Below, piece after piece: positions 8,072-17,081 of a stretch of 64,000 bases of DNA (its first letter is position 1; every line of letters starts with the position of its first letter). Origin of the DNA: Lichenicola sp965198655 (GTDB lineage: Bacteria > Pseudomonadota > Alphaproteobacteria > Acetobacterales > Acetobacteraceae); the NCBI GenBank assembly GCA_965198655.1, contig OZ240668.1:744001-808000 (forward strand). The letters are read 5' to 3'. The notes beneath the pieces were generated by a model. The model did not search any database. It had not been told where the DNA came from and saw nothing but the letters and a program-made list of their open reading frames with translations. A program made the translations under genes and the position numbers.

Positions 8072-8821
8072 TCACCCAGGCGCGAAGCTCTGCACCAGGC
8101 TGCCGGCGACCAGGTGCCAGCCATCGATCAGCACGAAGAAGATCAGCTTGAACGGCAGCGAGATGGCGCTCGGCGGCAGCATCATCATGCCCATGCTCAT
8201 CAGCACGCTCGACACCACGATGTCGATGATCAGGAAGGGCAGGAACAGCAGGAAGCCCATCTCGAAGCCGCGACGCAGCTCGCCGACCATGAACGCCGGC
8301 ACCAGCGCCCGCCAGGGCGTGTCGCCGGGACCGGACGGCACCGGAAGCTTGGCGATGTCGAGAAACAGGCGCAGGTCCGGCGCGCGGATGTTGGCCAGCA
8401 TGAAGTGCCGGAACGGCTCGGCCGCCGCCCGCAACCCGTCGATCTCGGCGACCTTGCCGTCCATCAGCGGCACGATGCCCGCGGTCCAGGACAGCTCCAG
8501 CGTCGGCTGCATGACGAAGAAGGTCAGGAACAGGGCAAGCCCGATCAGCACGGTGTTGGGCGGTGTGCCCTGCGCGCCGATCGCGCTGCGCAGCAGCGAC
8601 AGCACGATGACGATCCGGGTGAAGCCGGTGACCATCACCAGCAGGCTCGGCGCCAGCGACAACAGGGTGATCAGCGCGGTGAGCTGCACCAGCCGGCCGG
8701 TGGCGCCCGCCTCGCCGCCATGGCCCAGGTCGATGCTGACCGCCTGCGCCTGGGCCACCATCGGCACCAGCAGCAGCGCCAGCGCGGCCGACGCGCCAAG
8801 CGCGATGCGCCGGGCGCTCAC
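8072..8821 (-). CDS. fliP: Flagellar biosynthetic protein FliP
   Basis: 249 aa. Signal-like N-terminus, then the conserved FliP membrane protein with SLAPSLLVMVTGFTRIVIVL, GTPPNTVLIGLALFLTF and the C-terminal MGMMMLPP signature. It forms the FliP5FliQ4FliR1 core of the flagellar type III export gate. GTG start overlaps the fliO stop (GTGA). Confidence 0.96.
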   Translation of the reverse strand: MSARRIALGASAALALLLVPMVAQAQAVSIDLGHGGEAGATGRLVQLTALITLLSLAPSLLVMVTGFTRIVIVLSLLRSAIGAQGTPPNTVLIGLALFLTFFVMQPTLELSWTAGIVPLMDGKVAEIDGLRAAAEPFRHFMLANIRAPDLRLFLDIAKLPVPSGPGDTPWRALVPAFMVGELRRGFEMGFLLFLPFLIIDIVVSSVLMSMGMMMLPPSAISLPFKLIFFVLIDGWHLVAGSLVQSFAPG

Positions 8822-9150
8822 GACACGTGTCCCGGTGCGGGCCTCGGCGAGAACCGCTCGGTGCGGGCCTCCGGGAGGCTATCCGACGCGGGCCCGGCAC
8901 CCGGGGGCGGCCAGGGCAGCATCACGTCGCTGGCGCCTCCGGTCAGCAGCAGCACCTGCGCGCCGCCGCATTGGATCAGGTGCAGGCGGCGCCGGCCGTC
9001 CAGCCCGAGCTGGCCCGCCAGCCAGAGCGGCGTGCCCGCGGCCCGCGGCCGTTTGCCGGCAACGAAGCGGGTCCCGTAGCGCAGCAGGACGATGAAACCG
9101 ATCACGAGCACAAGCGCGCCCGTGGCACTGAGAATATCTGAGACAGGCAT
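8818..9150 (-). CDS. fliO: Flagellar biosynthetic protein FliO
   Basis: 110 aa: one N-terminal membrane segment (about 8-25) followed by a small cytoplasmic domain with the RRRLHLIQCGGAQVLLLTGG pattern typical of FliO. FliO assists assembly of the FliP complex. Coupled to fliP, and divergent from flgB across a 162-bp control region. Confidence 0.85.
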   Translation of the reverse strand: MPVSDILSATGALVLVIGFIVLLRYGTRFVAGKRPRAAGTPLWLAGQLGLDGRRRLHLIQCGGAQVLLLTGGASDVMLPWPPPGAGPASDSLPEARTERFSPRPAPGHVS

Positions 9151-9194
9151 GACACGGCCTTTTGCCGGTGGTGCCCCATCCTGACGCGGACCGG

Positions 9195-9243
9195 TTAACC
9201 GATGATGAACGCCGCGGACGCGTCGTCGTTAACCTTCCCGCAA
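9195..9243. promoter_or_regulatory. CtrA-like sites between fliO and flgB
   Basis: The shared upstream region holds TTAA-N7-TGAA at 9195-9209, one mismatch from the alphaproteobacterial CtrA consensus TTAA-N7-TTAA, and a weaker TTAA-N7-GCAA at 9229-9243. CtrA commonly controls flagellar promoters in this class. The assignment rests on motif match only. Confidence 0.45.
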
Positions 9244-9312
9244 CGACCATGGGGGCAGGATGCGGATACGGAACGCGGGTTGCGCTCCGTCCGGGTCCGA
9301 GGAGCTCCCGCC

Positions 9313-9693
9313 ATGAGTGCCGGTCAGTCCGACCTTCTGAGCCTGGCCGCGACCCGCCTGCAATGGCTGGACGACCGCCAGCGCGTGCTGGCGCGCAACA
9401 TCGCCAACTCCGACACCCCTGGCTACGCGCCGCGCGACGAGCAGCCGTTCAGCAGCACGATGGCCGACCAGGTGTCGGCGCCGGCGCGGACCGATCCGAT
9501 GCACCTGTCCGGCACCCTGGACACCGGCTCGACCGTGGTGCCGCGGCCCAAACAGCGCTCGATCGACGGCAACGCGGTGCAGGTCGACGCGGAGCTGACC
9601 AAGGTCGCCGACACCGACACGCAGCAGCGCCTCGTGACCAGCCTCTACAGCAAGTACATGAGCATGTACTCGACCGCGCTGGGCAAGGGCTGA
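9313..9693 (+). CDS. flgB: Flagellar basal-body rod protein FlgB
   Basis: 126 aa. Typical N-terminal helix with VLARNIANSDTPGYAPRD, the rod/hook-protein signature, and a C-terminal helix ending TSLYSKYMSMYSTALGKG. It is a proximal rod subunit exported through the flagellar apparatus. Start ATG at 9313 chosen for GAGGAG 8 nt upstream. First gene of a six-gene plus-strand run. Confidence 0.94.
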   Translation: MSAGQSDLLSLAATRLQWLDDRQRVLARNIANSDTPGYAPRDEQPFSSTMADQVSAPARTDPMHLSGTLDTGSTVVPRPKQRSIDGNAVQVDAELTKVADTDTQQRLVTSLYSKYMSMYSTALGKG

Positions 9694-9731
9694 ACCGATG
9701 ACCGTGCTTCCCGGCGTGGAGGGCTGACGCC

Positions 9732-10139
9732 ATGGACATCTCCAAGGCGCTCGACGTGTCAGCCTCCGGCATGGACGCGCAGAGCATGCGCCTGCGCGTG
9801 ATCGCGGAGAACCTCGCCAACCAGGACACCACAGGCTCGACGCCGGGTGCCGATCCGTATCGGCGCAAGACCATCACCTTCGGCGAGACGGTGGATCGGC
9901 AGACCGGCGAGTCCCAAGTCAGCGTCAAGCAGATCGGCGAGGACAGGAGCGCCTTCAACACGCGCTACGACCCGTCGCATCCGGCCGCCGACGCCACCGG
10001 CTACGTCAAGACGCCGAACGTCAACAGCTTCGTCGAGATCATGGACATGAAGGAAGCCGAGCGCTCCTACAGCGCGAACCTGAACGTCATGCAGACCACG
10101 CGCTCGATGATGACGCGCGCGATCGACCTGCTGAAGTGA
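9732..10139 (+). CDS. flgC: Flagellar basal-body rod protein FlgC
   Basis: 135 aa, normal length. N-terminal VSASGMDAQSMRLRVIAENL and C-terminal VEIMDMKEAERSYSANLNVM are the rod-protein motifs of FlgC. It assembles with FlgB, FlgF and FliE into the proximal rod. Confidence 0.96.
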   Translation: MDISKALDVSASGMDAQSMRLRVIAENLANQDTTGSTPGADPYRRKTITFGETVDRQTGESQVSVKQIGEDRSAFNTRYDPSHPAADATGYVKTPNVNSFVEIMDMKEAERSYSANLNVMQTTRSMMTRAIDLLK

Positions 10140-10164
10140 GCGCCGTGTCCATGGGCATAGAACG

Positions 10165-10494
10165 ATGAACGACGGCCGCATCCTCGCGACGCCCTCCGCG
10201 GCCGCCAGCGCCTATGCGCGCGTGCAGGGGCAGGACACGGTCGGCGCCGAGGGCGACGGCCTGCTGCCCGGGACCGCAGGCAGCTTCGGCGAAACGCTGT
10301 CGCAGGCGCTTGCCGGCGTGGTGAAGAGCGGCCATGCCGCCGACGCCGCCGCGGCCAAGGGAATGACCGGCCACGGCAACCTGACGGAGGTGGTGATGGC
10401 GGTGTCGAAGGCGCAGCTCGCGCTGCAATCGACCACCGCGATACGCGACCGCGTGGTCCAGGCGTACCAGGACATCATGAAGATGTCGATCTGA
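10165..10494 (+). CDS. fliE: Flagellar hook-basal body complex protein FliE
   Basis: 109 aa. The C-terminal half (LTEVVMAVSKAQLALQST, then YQDIMKMSI) matches FliE, which joins the MS ring to the rod. The first ~35 residues are variable, as usual for the family. It lies 25 nt after flgC. Confidence 0.93.
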   Translation: MNDGRILATPSAAASAYARVQGQDTVGAEGDGLLPGTAGSFGETLSQALAGVVKSGHAADAAAAKGMTGHGNLTEVVMAVSKAQLALQSTTAIRDRVVQAYQDIMKMSI

Positions 10495-10537
10495 CCGGCA
10501 ACGCGTGTCGGATCGAACCAGTGACCAGGAGGGTTGC

Positions 10538-10810
10538 ATGCAGGAAGGCGACGTCGCGGCGATCTTGCGCGACATGTTCATGGTGGTGCTGAAGATGGCG
10601 GCACCCGGCCTGCTGACGGCGCTTGGCGTCGGCGTGCTGATCTCGCTGATCCAGGCGGTGACGCAGGTGAACGAGAGCACGCTGGCCTTCGTGCCGAAGC
10701 TGCTGGCGCTCGGCATGGCGCTGACCCTGGCCGGTCCGTTCATGTTCGCCACCCTGACCGACTACACCCACCTGTTGTTCGACCAACTGATCGCGTCTGG
10801 CGGACGGTGA
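10538..10810 (+). CDS. fliQ: Flagellar biosynthetic protein FliQ
   Basis: 90 aa with two membrane helices and the FliQ pattern LISLIQAVTQVNESTLAFVPK. Part of the export-gate core with FliP and FliR. Start ATG at 10538 chosen because AGGAGG lies 5 nt upstream; a GTG at 10505 would add 11 non-conserved residues. Confidence 0.95.
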   Translation: MQEGDVAAILRDMFMVVLKMAAPGLLTALGVGVLISLIQAVTQVNESTLAFVPKLLALGMALTLAGPFMFATLTDYTHLLFDQLIASGGR

Positions 10811-10838
10811 CCGACGTGCCTATGACCGGACGCGGCTG

Positions 10839-11612
10839 ATGCAGCCTGATCCCCTGCTCGCCGCCCTGCCGGGCTGGGCGTTCGCCTTCGCGGTGGTGCT
10901 GGCGCGGGTAAGTGCGGCGGTGATGGTGATGCCGGGCCTGGGCGAGAGCGACGCGCCGGCGGTGGTGCGCGCCGGCCTCGCGGTCGGCGTGTCGGCCCTG
11001 ATCCTGCCCGCGGCACTCCCCCTGATCCCGCCGGCCGGCGATGCGCCGCTGCGCATCCTGGCGATGATCGCGGGCGAGCTGCTGGTCGGCCTGCTGCTTG
11101 GCTGGCTGGCGAAGCTGATGGCGTTGGCGCTGACGATCGCGGGTCAGATCGCCGCGGTGCAGATCGGGCTGTCGAGCGTGCTGCAGCCCGATCCGGAACT
11201 CGGTGCCCAGACCGCCGGCACCAGCCGGCTGCTGGCGCTCGCGGGGCCGGTGCTGATCCTCTCGACCGGGCTCTACGCCATGCCGCTGGAGGCCCTGTCG
11301 GGCAGCTACCGGTTGTTCCCGCCGGGCACCCTGCTGCCGGTGGGCGACGCGGCGCAGAGCGTGGCGCAGGCGACCGGCGCGTGCTTCGCGCTGTCGCTGC
11401 GGCTTGCGGCGCCGCTGCTGATCGCGGGGCTGATCTGGCAGACCATGCTCGGGCTGCTGGCGCGGCTGGTGCCGTCGCTGCAGGTGTTCTCGCTGTCCAT
11501 GCCCGGCCAGGTCCTGGGCGGGCTGCTGGTGTTCGGGCTGGTGCTCAAGCAGATCCTCGACGCCTGGCTCGGCAGCGTGTCGGCCGCCTTCTCCACCCTG
11601 CCCGGACTGTGA
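10839..11612 (+). CDS. fliR: Flagellar biosynthetic protein FliR
   Basis: 257 aa with about six hydrophobic segments and the family features VLARVSAAVMVMPG at the N-terminus and SLQVFSLSMPGQVLGG near the C-terminus. The single FliR subunit completes the helical export gate with FliP and FliQ. It is followed 7 nt later by flhB. Confidence 0.95.
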   Translation: MQPDPLLAALPGWAFAFAVVLARVSAAVMVMPGLGESDAPAVVRAGLAVGVSALILPAALPLIPPAGDAPLRILAMIAGELLVGLLLGWLAKLMALALTIAGQIAAVQIGLSSVLQPDPELGAQTAGTSRLLALAGPVLILSTGLYAMPLEALSGSYRLFPPGTLLPVGDAAQSVAQATGACFALSLRLAAPLLIAGLIWQTMLGLLARLVPSLQVFSLSMPGQVLGGLLVFGLVLKQILDAWLGSVSAAFSTLPGL

Positions 11613-11619
11613 GCCGCGC

Positions 11620-12687
11620 ATGGCCGACTCGGACAAGGAGGATCGGACAGAAGCCCCGTCGGCCAGGCGGCTCGAGACCGCACGCGGCGAGGGACAGGTC
11701 GCGATCTCGCGCGAGCTGCAATCGCTGACCGTGCTCGGCTGCGCCCTGCTGGCGATGGCCATGACCGGCCCGGCGCAGGTGACGCGGCTGGTGATGCGGA
11801 CGCGCCACCTGATGGAAGGGGTCGGCACCATCGACCTCAGCGCCGGTGGTGCTGCGGAGGTGCGCGAGTCGCTGGTCCTGGCCGCGGGCCTCGCCGGGCC
11901 GCCGGTGCTGGCGGCGGTGGTCGGCGCGGTGGGGATCACCCTGCTGCAGACCGGGTTCCTGCTTCACCCGGGCGCGCTGATGCCGCAGCTCGGCCGCCTG
12001 AACCCACAGCGCGGCATCAAGCGGATCCTCGGCGGCGACAACGCGGCCGAAACCCTCAAGGCCCTGGCCAAGCTCTTGGCCTTCGCCTTGGCGCTGCGCC
12101 ACGTGCTGGGCGGGCTGTGGCCGGTGTTCCTCGGTTCCACCGGATGGGACGCCGGAACCCTGGCCGAGCGCACCGCGACGCTGGTGCTGCACGCGATGCT
12201 GATGCTGCTGGCGGTGCAGGGGGGCATCGCCGTGCTGGACACCGCCTGGGTGCGCCATCGCCACACCGCCAAGCTGCGCATGAGCCGGCAGGATCTGCGC
12301 GACGAGCACCGGCAAAGCGAAGGCGATCCGCACGTGAAGGGCCGCATCCGGCAACTGCGTCGCCAGCGCGCCAGGCGGCGGATGATGGACGCGGTGAAGA
12401 CGGCGACGGTGATCGTCACCAACCCGACCCACTACGCGGTGGCGCTGGCCTACGAGGATGGCGGCAAGGGCGCGCCCAAGGTGGTGGCCAAGGGGGTGGA
12501 CGAGCTCGCCGCCCGGATCCGGGAGATGGCGCTCGACCACAAGGTGCCGCTGGTGGCGAACCCGCCCCTGGCCCGCGCCCTCTACACCGTGCCGCTCGAC
12601 GCCGAGATCCCGCGCGAGCACTTCCAGGTGGTGGCCGGCATCATCGCCTATGTCTGGCGCCTCAAGCGGCCGCCGCCGCTTCATTGA
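11620..12687 (+). CDS. flhB: Flagellar export switch protein FlhB
   Basis: 355 aa: four membrane helices, then the cytoplasmic autoprotease domain with the cleavage motif NPTH (268-271) inside VIVTNPTHYAVAL. The linker DEHRQSEGDPHVKGRIRQ is also canonical. FlhB switches export from rod/hook to filament substrates after self-cleavage between Asn and Pro. Last gene of the flgB-flgC-fliE-fliQ-fliR-flhB run. Confidence 0.96.
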   Translation: MADSDKEDRTEAPSARRLETARGEGQVAISRELQSLTVLGCALLAMAMTGPAQVTRLVMRTRHLMEGVGTIDLSAGGAAEVRESLVLAAGLAGPPVLAAVVGAVGITLLQTGFLLHPGALMPQLGRLNPQRGIKRILGGDNAAETLKALAKLLAFALALRHVLGGLWPVFLGSTGWDAGTLAERTATLVLHAMLMLLAVQGGIAVLDTAWVRHRHTAKLRMSRQDLRDEHRQSEGDPHVKGRIRQLRRQRARRRMMDAVKTATVIVTNPTHYAVALAYEDGGKGAPKVVAKGVDELAARIREMALDHKVPLVANPPLARALYTVPLDAEIPREHFQVVAGIIAYVWRLKRPPPLH

Positions 12688-12735
12688 GGGAATCATCGCG
12701 GCATGACCGGTCCGGATCTGGTGGAACAGGCCTTT

Positions 12736-12750
12736 GTACCCTATTTGTTC
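12736..12750 (+). promoter_or_regulatory. LexA-like SOS box upstream of recA
   Basis: GTAC-CCTATTT-GTTC has one mismatch from the direct-repeat operator GTTC-N7-GTTC known for alphaproteobacterial LexA. It lies 111 nt before the recA start codon, a plausible promoter position. A nearby GTTC-N5-GAAC at 12747-12759 overlaps it. Confidence 0.5.
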
Positions 12751-12860
12751 CAGTAGAACGTCAACGGCCGGGCGCTGGAAATGCTGCCCCTGCCGCCGCC
12801 GATGCGTTAGGGTCTTCCCACCAGGATCGCGCGCAAGGCGCGCCTCTTCAAGGAGCAGTC

Positions 12861-13878
<1,018 letters not shown>

Positions 13879-13898
<20 letters not shown>

Positions 13899-14160
13899 TC
13901 GCGCCGCCTACCGCGACGCGGGCGGGGGATCCTCGTCCCGCGTCGCCGGCCGCATCGCCGGCCCCGCCGGCGTCAGCCCGCATCGCCGGCCCCGCCGGCG
14001 TCAGCAGCATCGCCGGCCCCGCCGGCGCGGCGCGCTCCCCGAGCGATGCCAGCAGCCGGATGACGTCGCCGCCCCCCTGGCGCGGCTCGCGTGCCCGCTG
14101 CGCCGCCATCATGGCGCTCACGAGCGCGCTGCCGGTGGAAAGGTGCCTCTGCATGAGCAT
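13879..14160 (-). CDS. Possible small protein behind a Fur-like site
   Basis: 93 aa, not recognised. The N-terminus contains a plausible helix (ALVSAMMAAQRARE) and a leucine-rich segment (VIRLLASLGERAA). The C-terminal half is Ala/Gly/Pro-rich and is encoded over a short tandem repeat. The frame uses mostly G or C at third positions, as real genes here do. GGAG lies immediately before the first ATG, and a better-spaced second ATG lies at 14154. It overlaps the recA 3' end by 20 bp. It could instead be non-coding filler or encode a small RNA. Confidence 0.35.
13953..14027. repeat. Short GC-rich tandem repeat, about 2.7 copies
   Basis: Units beginning CATCGCCGGCCCCGCCGGCG start at 13953, 13981 and 14008 (periods 28 and 27 nt), separated by GTCAGC-type linkers. 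Each unit contains GCCGGC palindromes. It lies between recA and icd, inside the possible small minus-strand ORF. Confidence 0.8.
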
Positions 14161-14190
14161 GACTCCGGTTCGAAGGCTCCCCTTCTAACT

Positions 14191-14209
14191 GCTTATGATA
14201 ATCATTCGC
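14191..14209. promoter_or_regulatory. Fur-box-like sequence between the small ORF and icd
   Basis: A 19-bp site centred on TGATAATCATT matches the classical Fur box at 15 of 19 positions and lies in a short AT-richer patch in otherwise GC-rich DNA. It is 31 bp upstream of the small minus-strand ORF and 80 bp upstream of icd, so either could be the target. Confidence 0.5.
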
Positions 14210-14288
14210 AAGTAGTGACCGATCGGCTTGCCGATCCTCGTTCCAGGTGCGATCACTCAAAACAGGCAACCACGTCACGGGACAGACA

Positions 14289-15509
14289 ATGGCCAAGATC
14301 AAGGTGAAGGAGCCCGTCGTCGAGCTCGACGGCGATGAGATGACCCGGATCATCTGGAGCTTCATCAAGGAGAAGCTGATCCTTCCCTATCTCGACATCG
14401 ACCTGAAGTACTACGACCTCGGCATCGAGTACCGCGACCAGACCGACGACCAAGTCACGGTGGACGCGGCGCACGCGATCAAGACCTACGGCGTCGGCGT
14501 GAAGTGCGCGACCATCACCCCGGACGAGGCGCGGGTCACCGAGTTCAAGCTCAAGAAGATGTGGCGCAGCCCCAACGGCACCATACGCAACATCCTCGAC
14601 GGCACCATCTTCCGCGAGCCGATCATCTGCTCCAACGTACCGCGCCTGGTGCCGCACTGGACCCAGCCGATCATCATCGGCCGCCACGCCTATGGCGACA
14701 TCTACCGCGCCGCCGAGTTCAAGGTTCCCGGTCCGGGTAAGGTGACCATCACCTACCAGCCGGCGGACGGGGGCGCTCCGATCCAGCACGAGGTGCACGA
14801 CTTCAAGGGCCCCGGCGTGGCGCTCGGCATCCACAACACACGGGCGTCGATCGAGGGCTTCGCGCGCGCCAGCTTCAACTACGGCCTGTCGCGCTCGCTG
14901 CCGGTCTACCTATCGACCAAGAACACCATCCTCAAGGCCTATGACGGCATGTTCAAGGACGTGTTCCAGGAGGTGTTCGACGCCGAGTTCAAGTCCGAGT
15001 TCGGCTCCAAGGGCCTGACCTACGAGCACCGCCTGATCGACGACATGGTGGCAGCCGCGTTGAAGTGGTCGGGCGGCTACGTCTGGGCCTGCAAGAACTA
15101 CGACGGCGACGTGCAGAGCGACATCGTGGCGCAGGGCTTCGGCTCGCTCGGCCTGATGACCTCGGTGCTGCTGTCTCCGGACGGCAACACCATCGAGTCG
15201 GAGGCCGCCCACGGCACGGTGACGCGTCACTACCGCGAGCACCAGAAGGGGCGCCAGACCAGCACCAACCCGATCGCCTCGATCTTCGCCTGGACCCGCG
15301 GCCTGGTCTACCGCGGCCGCTTCGACGACACCCCCGACGTCACCCGTTTCGCCGAAACGCTGGAAAAGGTGTGCATCGACACGGTGGAGGCCGGCCACAT
15401 GACCAAGGACCTGTCGCTGCTGATCGGCGCCGACCAGCCCTGGCTGACCACGCAGGATTTCTTGGCCAGGATCGACGAGAACCTGCAAGGGGCGTTCGCC
15501 AAGGCGTGA
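14289..15509 (+). CDS. icd: NADP-dependent isocitrate dehydrogenase, type II
   Basis: 406 aa, the eukaryote-like homodimeric type rather than the E. coli type. Recognisable blocks: VELDGDEMTRIIW at the N-terminus, SPNGTIRNILDGTIFREPI for substrate binding, and EAAHGTVTRHYREHQKGR in the cofactor region. It converts isocitrate to 2-oxoglutarate in the TCA cycle, yielding NADPH. The TGA stop shares its last base with the first base of dispersed repeat copy B. Confidence 0.97.
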   Translation: MAKIKVKEPVVELDGDEMTRIIWSFIKEKLILPYLDIDLKYYDLGIEYRDQTDDQVTVDAAHAIKTYGVGVKCATITPDEARVTEFKLKKMWRSPNGTIRNILDGTIFREPIICSNVPRLVPHWTQPIIIGRHAYGDIYRAAEFKVPGPGKVTITYQPADGGAPIQHEVHDFKGPGVALGIHNTRASIEGFARASFNYGLSRSLPVYLSTKNTILKAYDGMFKDVFQEVFDAEFKSEFGSKGLTYEHRLIDDMVAAALKWSGGYVWACKNYDGDVQSDIVAQGFGSLGLMTSVLLSPDGNTIESEAAHGTVTRHYREHQKGRQTSTNPIASIFAWTRGLVYRGRFDDTPDVTRFAETLEKVCIDTVEAGHMTKDLSLLIGADQPWLTTQDFLARIDENLQGAFAKA

Positions 15510-15649
15510 AGGCCAGGGGCTTTGCCCCTGGACCCCATGAAGGGCACAGCCCTTCAAACCCGATTCTTAAGTAAAGGGGTTTGGGGCCGTCGTGCGTGAG
15601 CACACTTCGCGTGACGGCCCCAGCGGGTCCAGGGCAGAGCCCTGGCCTT
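15509..15649 (+). repeat. Dispersed multi-hairpin element, copy B
   Basis: ~141 bp between the convergent icd and DUF2934 genes, starting AAGGCCAGGGG and ending CCCTGGCCTT. The first two hairpins (CCAGGGGC-TTT-GCCCCTGG and a GAAGGGC-type hairpin with one loop change) match copies A, C and D. The central part differs: a GGGGCCGTC/GACGGCCCC stem encloses GTGCGTGAGCACAC. Its left end touches the icd stop and its right end overlaps the TAA of the DUF2934 gene, consistent with a bidirectional terminator. Confidence 0.9.
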
Positions 15650-15815
15650 ACGGATCGTTCGTCACCCCGGCCTCCTGCCGCTCCTCCTCCTGGATCTGCC
15701 GCAGGGCGAGCTGCCAGTACTGGTCGTTGCGGCCATGCGGGCGCCCGTCCTGCTCCCACAGGTGGTAGGCGCGTAGCCTGACCCGCTCGTCGTTCCTGTC
15801 GATCCGCCCTGACAT
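15648..15815 (-). CDS. DUF2934-like small protein
   Basis: 55 aa. It contains the compact pattern VRLRAYHLWEQDGRPHGRND followed by YWQLALRQIQEEE, typical of DUF2934 peptides (RAYxLWExxGRPxGRxxxHW). Function unknown. GGGAG lies 10 nt before the ATG. The TAA stop is formed at the terminus of repeat copy B. Confidence 0.8.
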   Translation of the reverse strand: MSGRIDRNDERVRLRAYHLWEQDGRPHGRNDQYWQLALRQIQEEERQEAGVTNDP

Positions 15816-15876
15816 GCCGGTGTTCTCCCGCCGCTCGGCCCTCCAATGACCAATCGCGGCCCGGGTTGCGCGGAAA

Positions 15877-17052
15877 TCAGGCCTCCTCGTCGCCGCGGCG
15901 ATAGGGCGACAGCGCCGACAGCGCCTGCATCTCCTCCAGCCGTGCCGACCGTTCCTGCCGGAGGTAGTCCGACACGGCCGATCGCAGCCCCGGATGCTCG
16001 ATCCAGTGCGCCGAGTAGGTCGGACGCGGCAGGTAGCCGCGCTGGATCTTGTGCTCGCCCTGCGCGCCCGCCTCGACCCGCTTCAGCTTGCGCTCGATCG
16101 CGAAGTCGATGGCGCGATAGTAGCAGAGCTCGAAATGCAGGAACGGCCAGTCGCCGATGCAGCCCCAGTTGCGGCCGTACAGCGCGTCGCGTCCCAGCAG
16201 GTTGAGCGCGCCCGCCACCGGGCGGCCGTCCTGCTCGGCCAGCATCAGCACCACCTTGTCGCCGAGGCGCTCGGACAGCAGCGGGAAGAAGCGCTCGGTC
16301 AGGTAGGCGCTGCCCCATTTGCGATCCACCGTGGACATGTAGAAGCGGTGGAACGCCTTCCAGTGCCGGGCGGTGATCTCGTGGCCCTGCAGGGTGAGGA
16401 AGCTCAGGCCCGCCGCGTTGGCGTCGCGCCGCTCGCGACGCAGCACCTTGCGCTTGCGCGAGCTGAGTGCTGCCAGGAACCCGTCGAAGCTGTCGTAGCC
16501 GGCGTTCTCCCAATGGAACTGCATGCCGAGCCGCTGCAACCAGCCCTCGGCGCCCAGCGCCTCGTACTCGTCCTCGTTGCAGAACGTCACGTGCACCGAG
16601 GACAGCGACAGCTCGCCGCAGGCCTGCCGCAGCGCGCCGGCCAGGGCCGCCATCAGCACCGCGGGCGGATGGCCGGCGCCGGGATGCACCAGCAGGCGCG
16701 GGCCCGGCACCGGGCTGAAGGGCGCTGCCACCTGGAGCTTGGGGTAGTAGCGCCCGCCCGCCTGCTCGAACGCGTTGGCCCAGCCGTGGTCGAACACGTA
16801 TTCGCCGTAGGAATGCGACTTGGCGTACATCGGCGCCGCTCCCAGCAGCCGGCCGCCTTCGTCGCGCAGCACCGCGTGCTGCGGCATCCAGCCGGTGCGC
16901 CGGCCGGTGGAGCCGCTGTCCTCGACCGCGGACAGGAAGGCGTGGCTGACGAACGGGTTGTCGCCGCCGCCGCAGGCGTCCCATTCGACCGGGTCGATCG
17001 TGTCGATCGAGGGATGCAGCGACAGCGAGAAGGTGGGGGACGGTTCGGCCAT
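15877..17052 (-). CDS. FemAB/GNAT-like acyltransferase (peptidogalycan biosynthesis type)
   Basis: 391 aa. The pattern of PVEWDACGGGDNPFVSHAFL at the start, FDHGWANAFEQAGGRYYPKLQ and LSSRKRKVLRRERRDA in the middle, and FELCYYRAIDFAIERKL near the end fits the conserved GNAT/FemAB-related family common in alphaproteobacteria. Members have an acyl-CoA or aminoacyl-tRNA dependent fold, but a substrate has not been established to my knowledge. It is 29 nt downstream of ridA on the same strand and probably co-transcribed. Confidence 0.75.
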   Translation of the reverse strand: MAEPSPTFSLSLHPSIDTIDPVEWDACGGGDNPFVSHAFLSAVEDSGSTGRRTGWMPQHAVLRDEGGRLLGAAPMYAKSHSYGEYVFDHGWANAFEQAGGRYYPKLQVAAPFSPVPGPRLLVHPGAGHPPAVLMAALAGALRQACGELSLSSVHVTFCNEDEYEALGAEGWLQRLGMQFHWENAGYDSFDGFLAALSSRKRKVLRRERRDANAAGLSFLTLQGHEITARHWKAFHRFYMSTVDRKWGSAYLTERFFPLLSERLGDKVVLMLAEQDGRPVAGALNLLGRDALYGRNWGCIGDWPFLHFELCYYRAIDFAIERKLKRVEAGAQGEHKIQRGYLPRPTYSAHWIEHPGLRSAVSDYLRQERSARLEEMQALSALSPYRRGDEEA

Positions 17053-17081
17053 CAGCCCGATATGGCCCGCCCTGCCTCAGC

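Noticed and set aside
9151..9312. Sigma-54 promoter for the flagellar genes
   Set aside because: No convincing TGGCAC-N5-TTGC element was found on either strand.
13953..14027. Possible CRISPR array
   Set aside because: Units are contiguous with 0-3 nt between them, so there are no unique spacers, and no cas genes are present.
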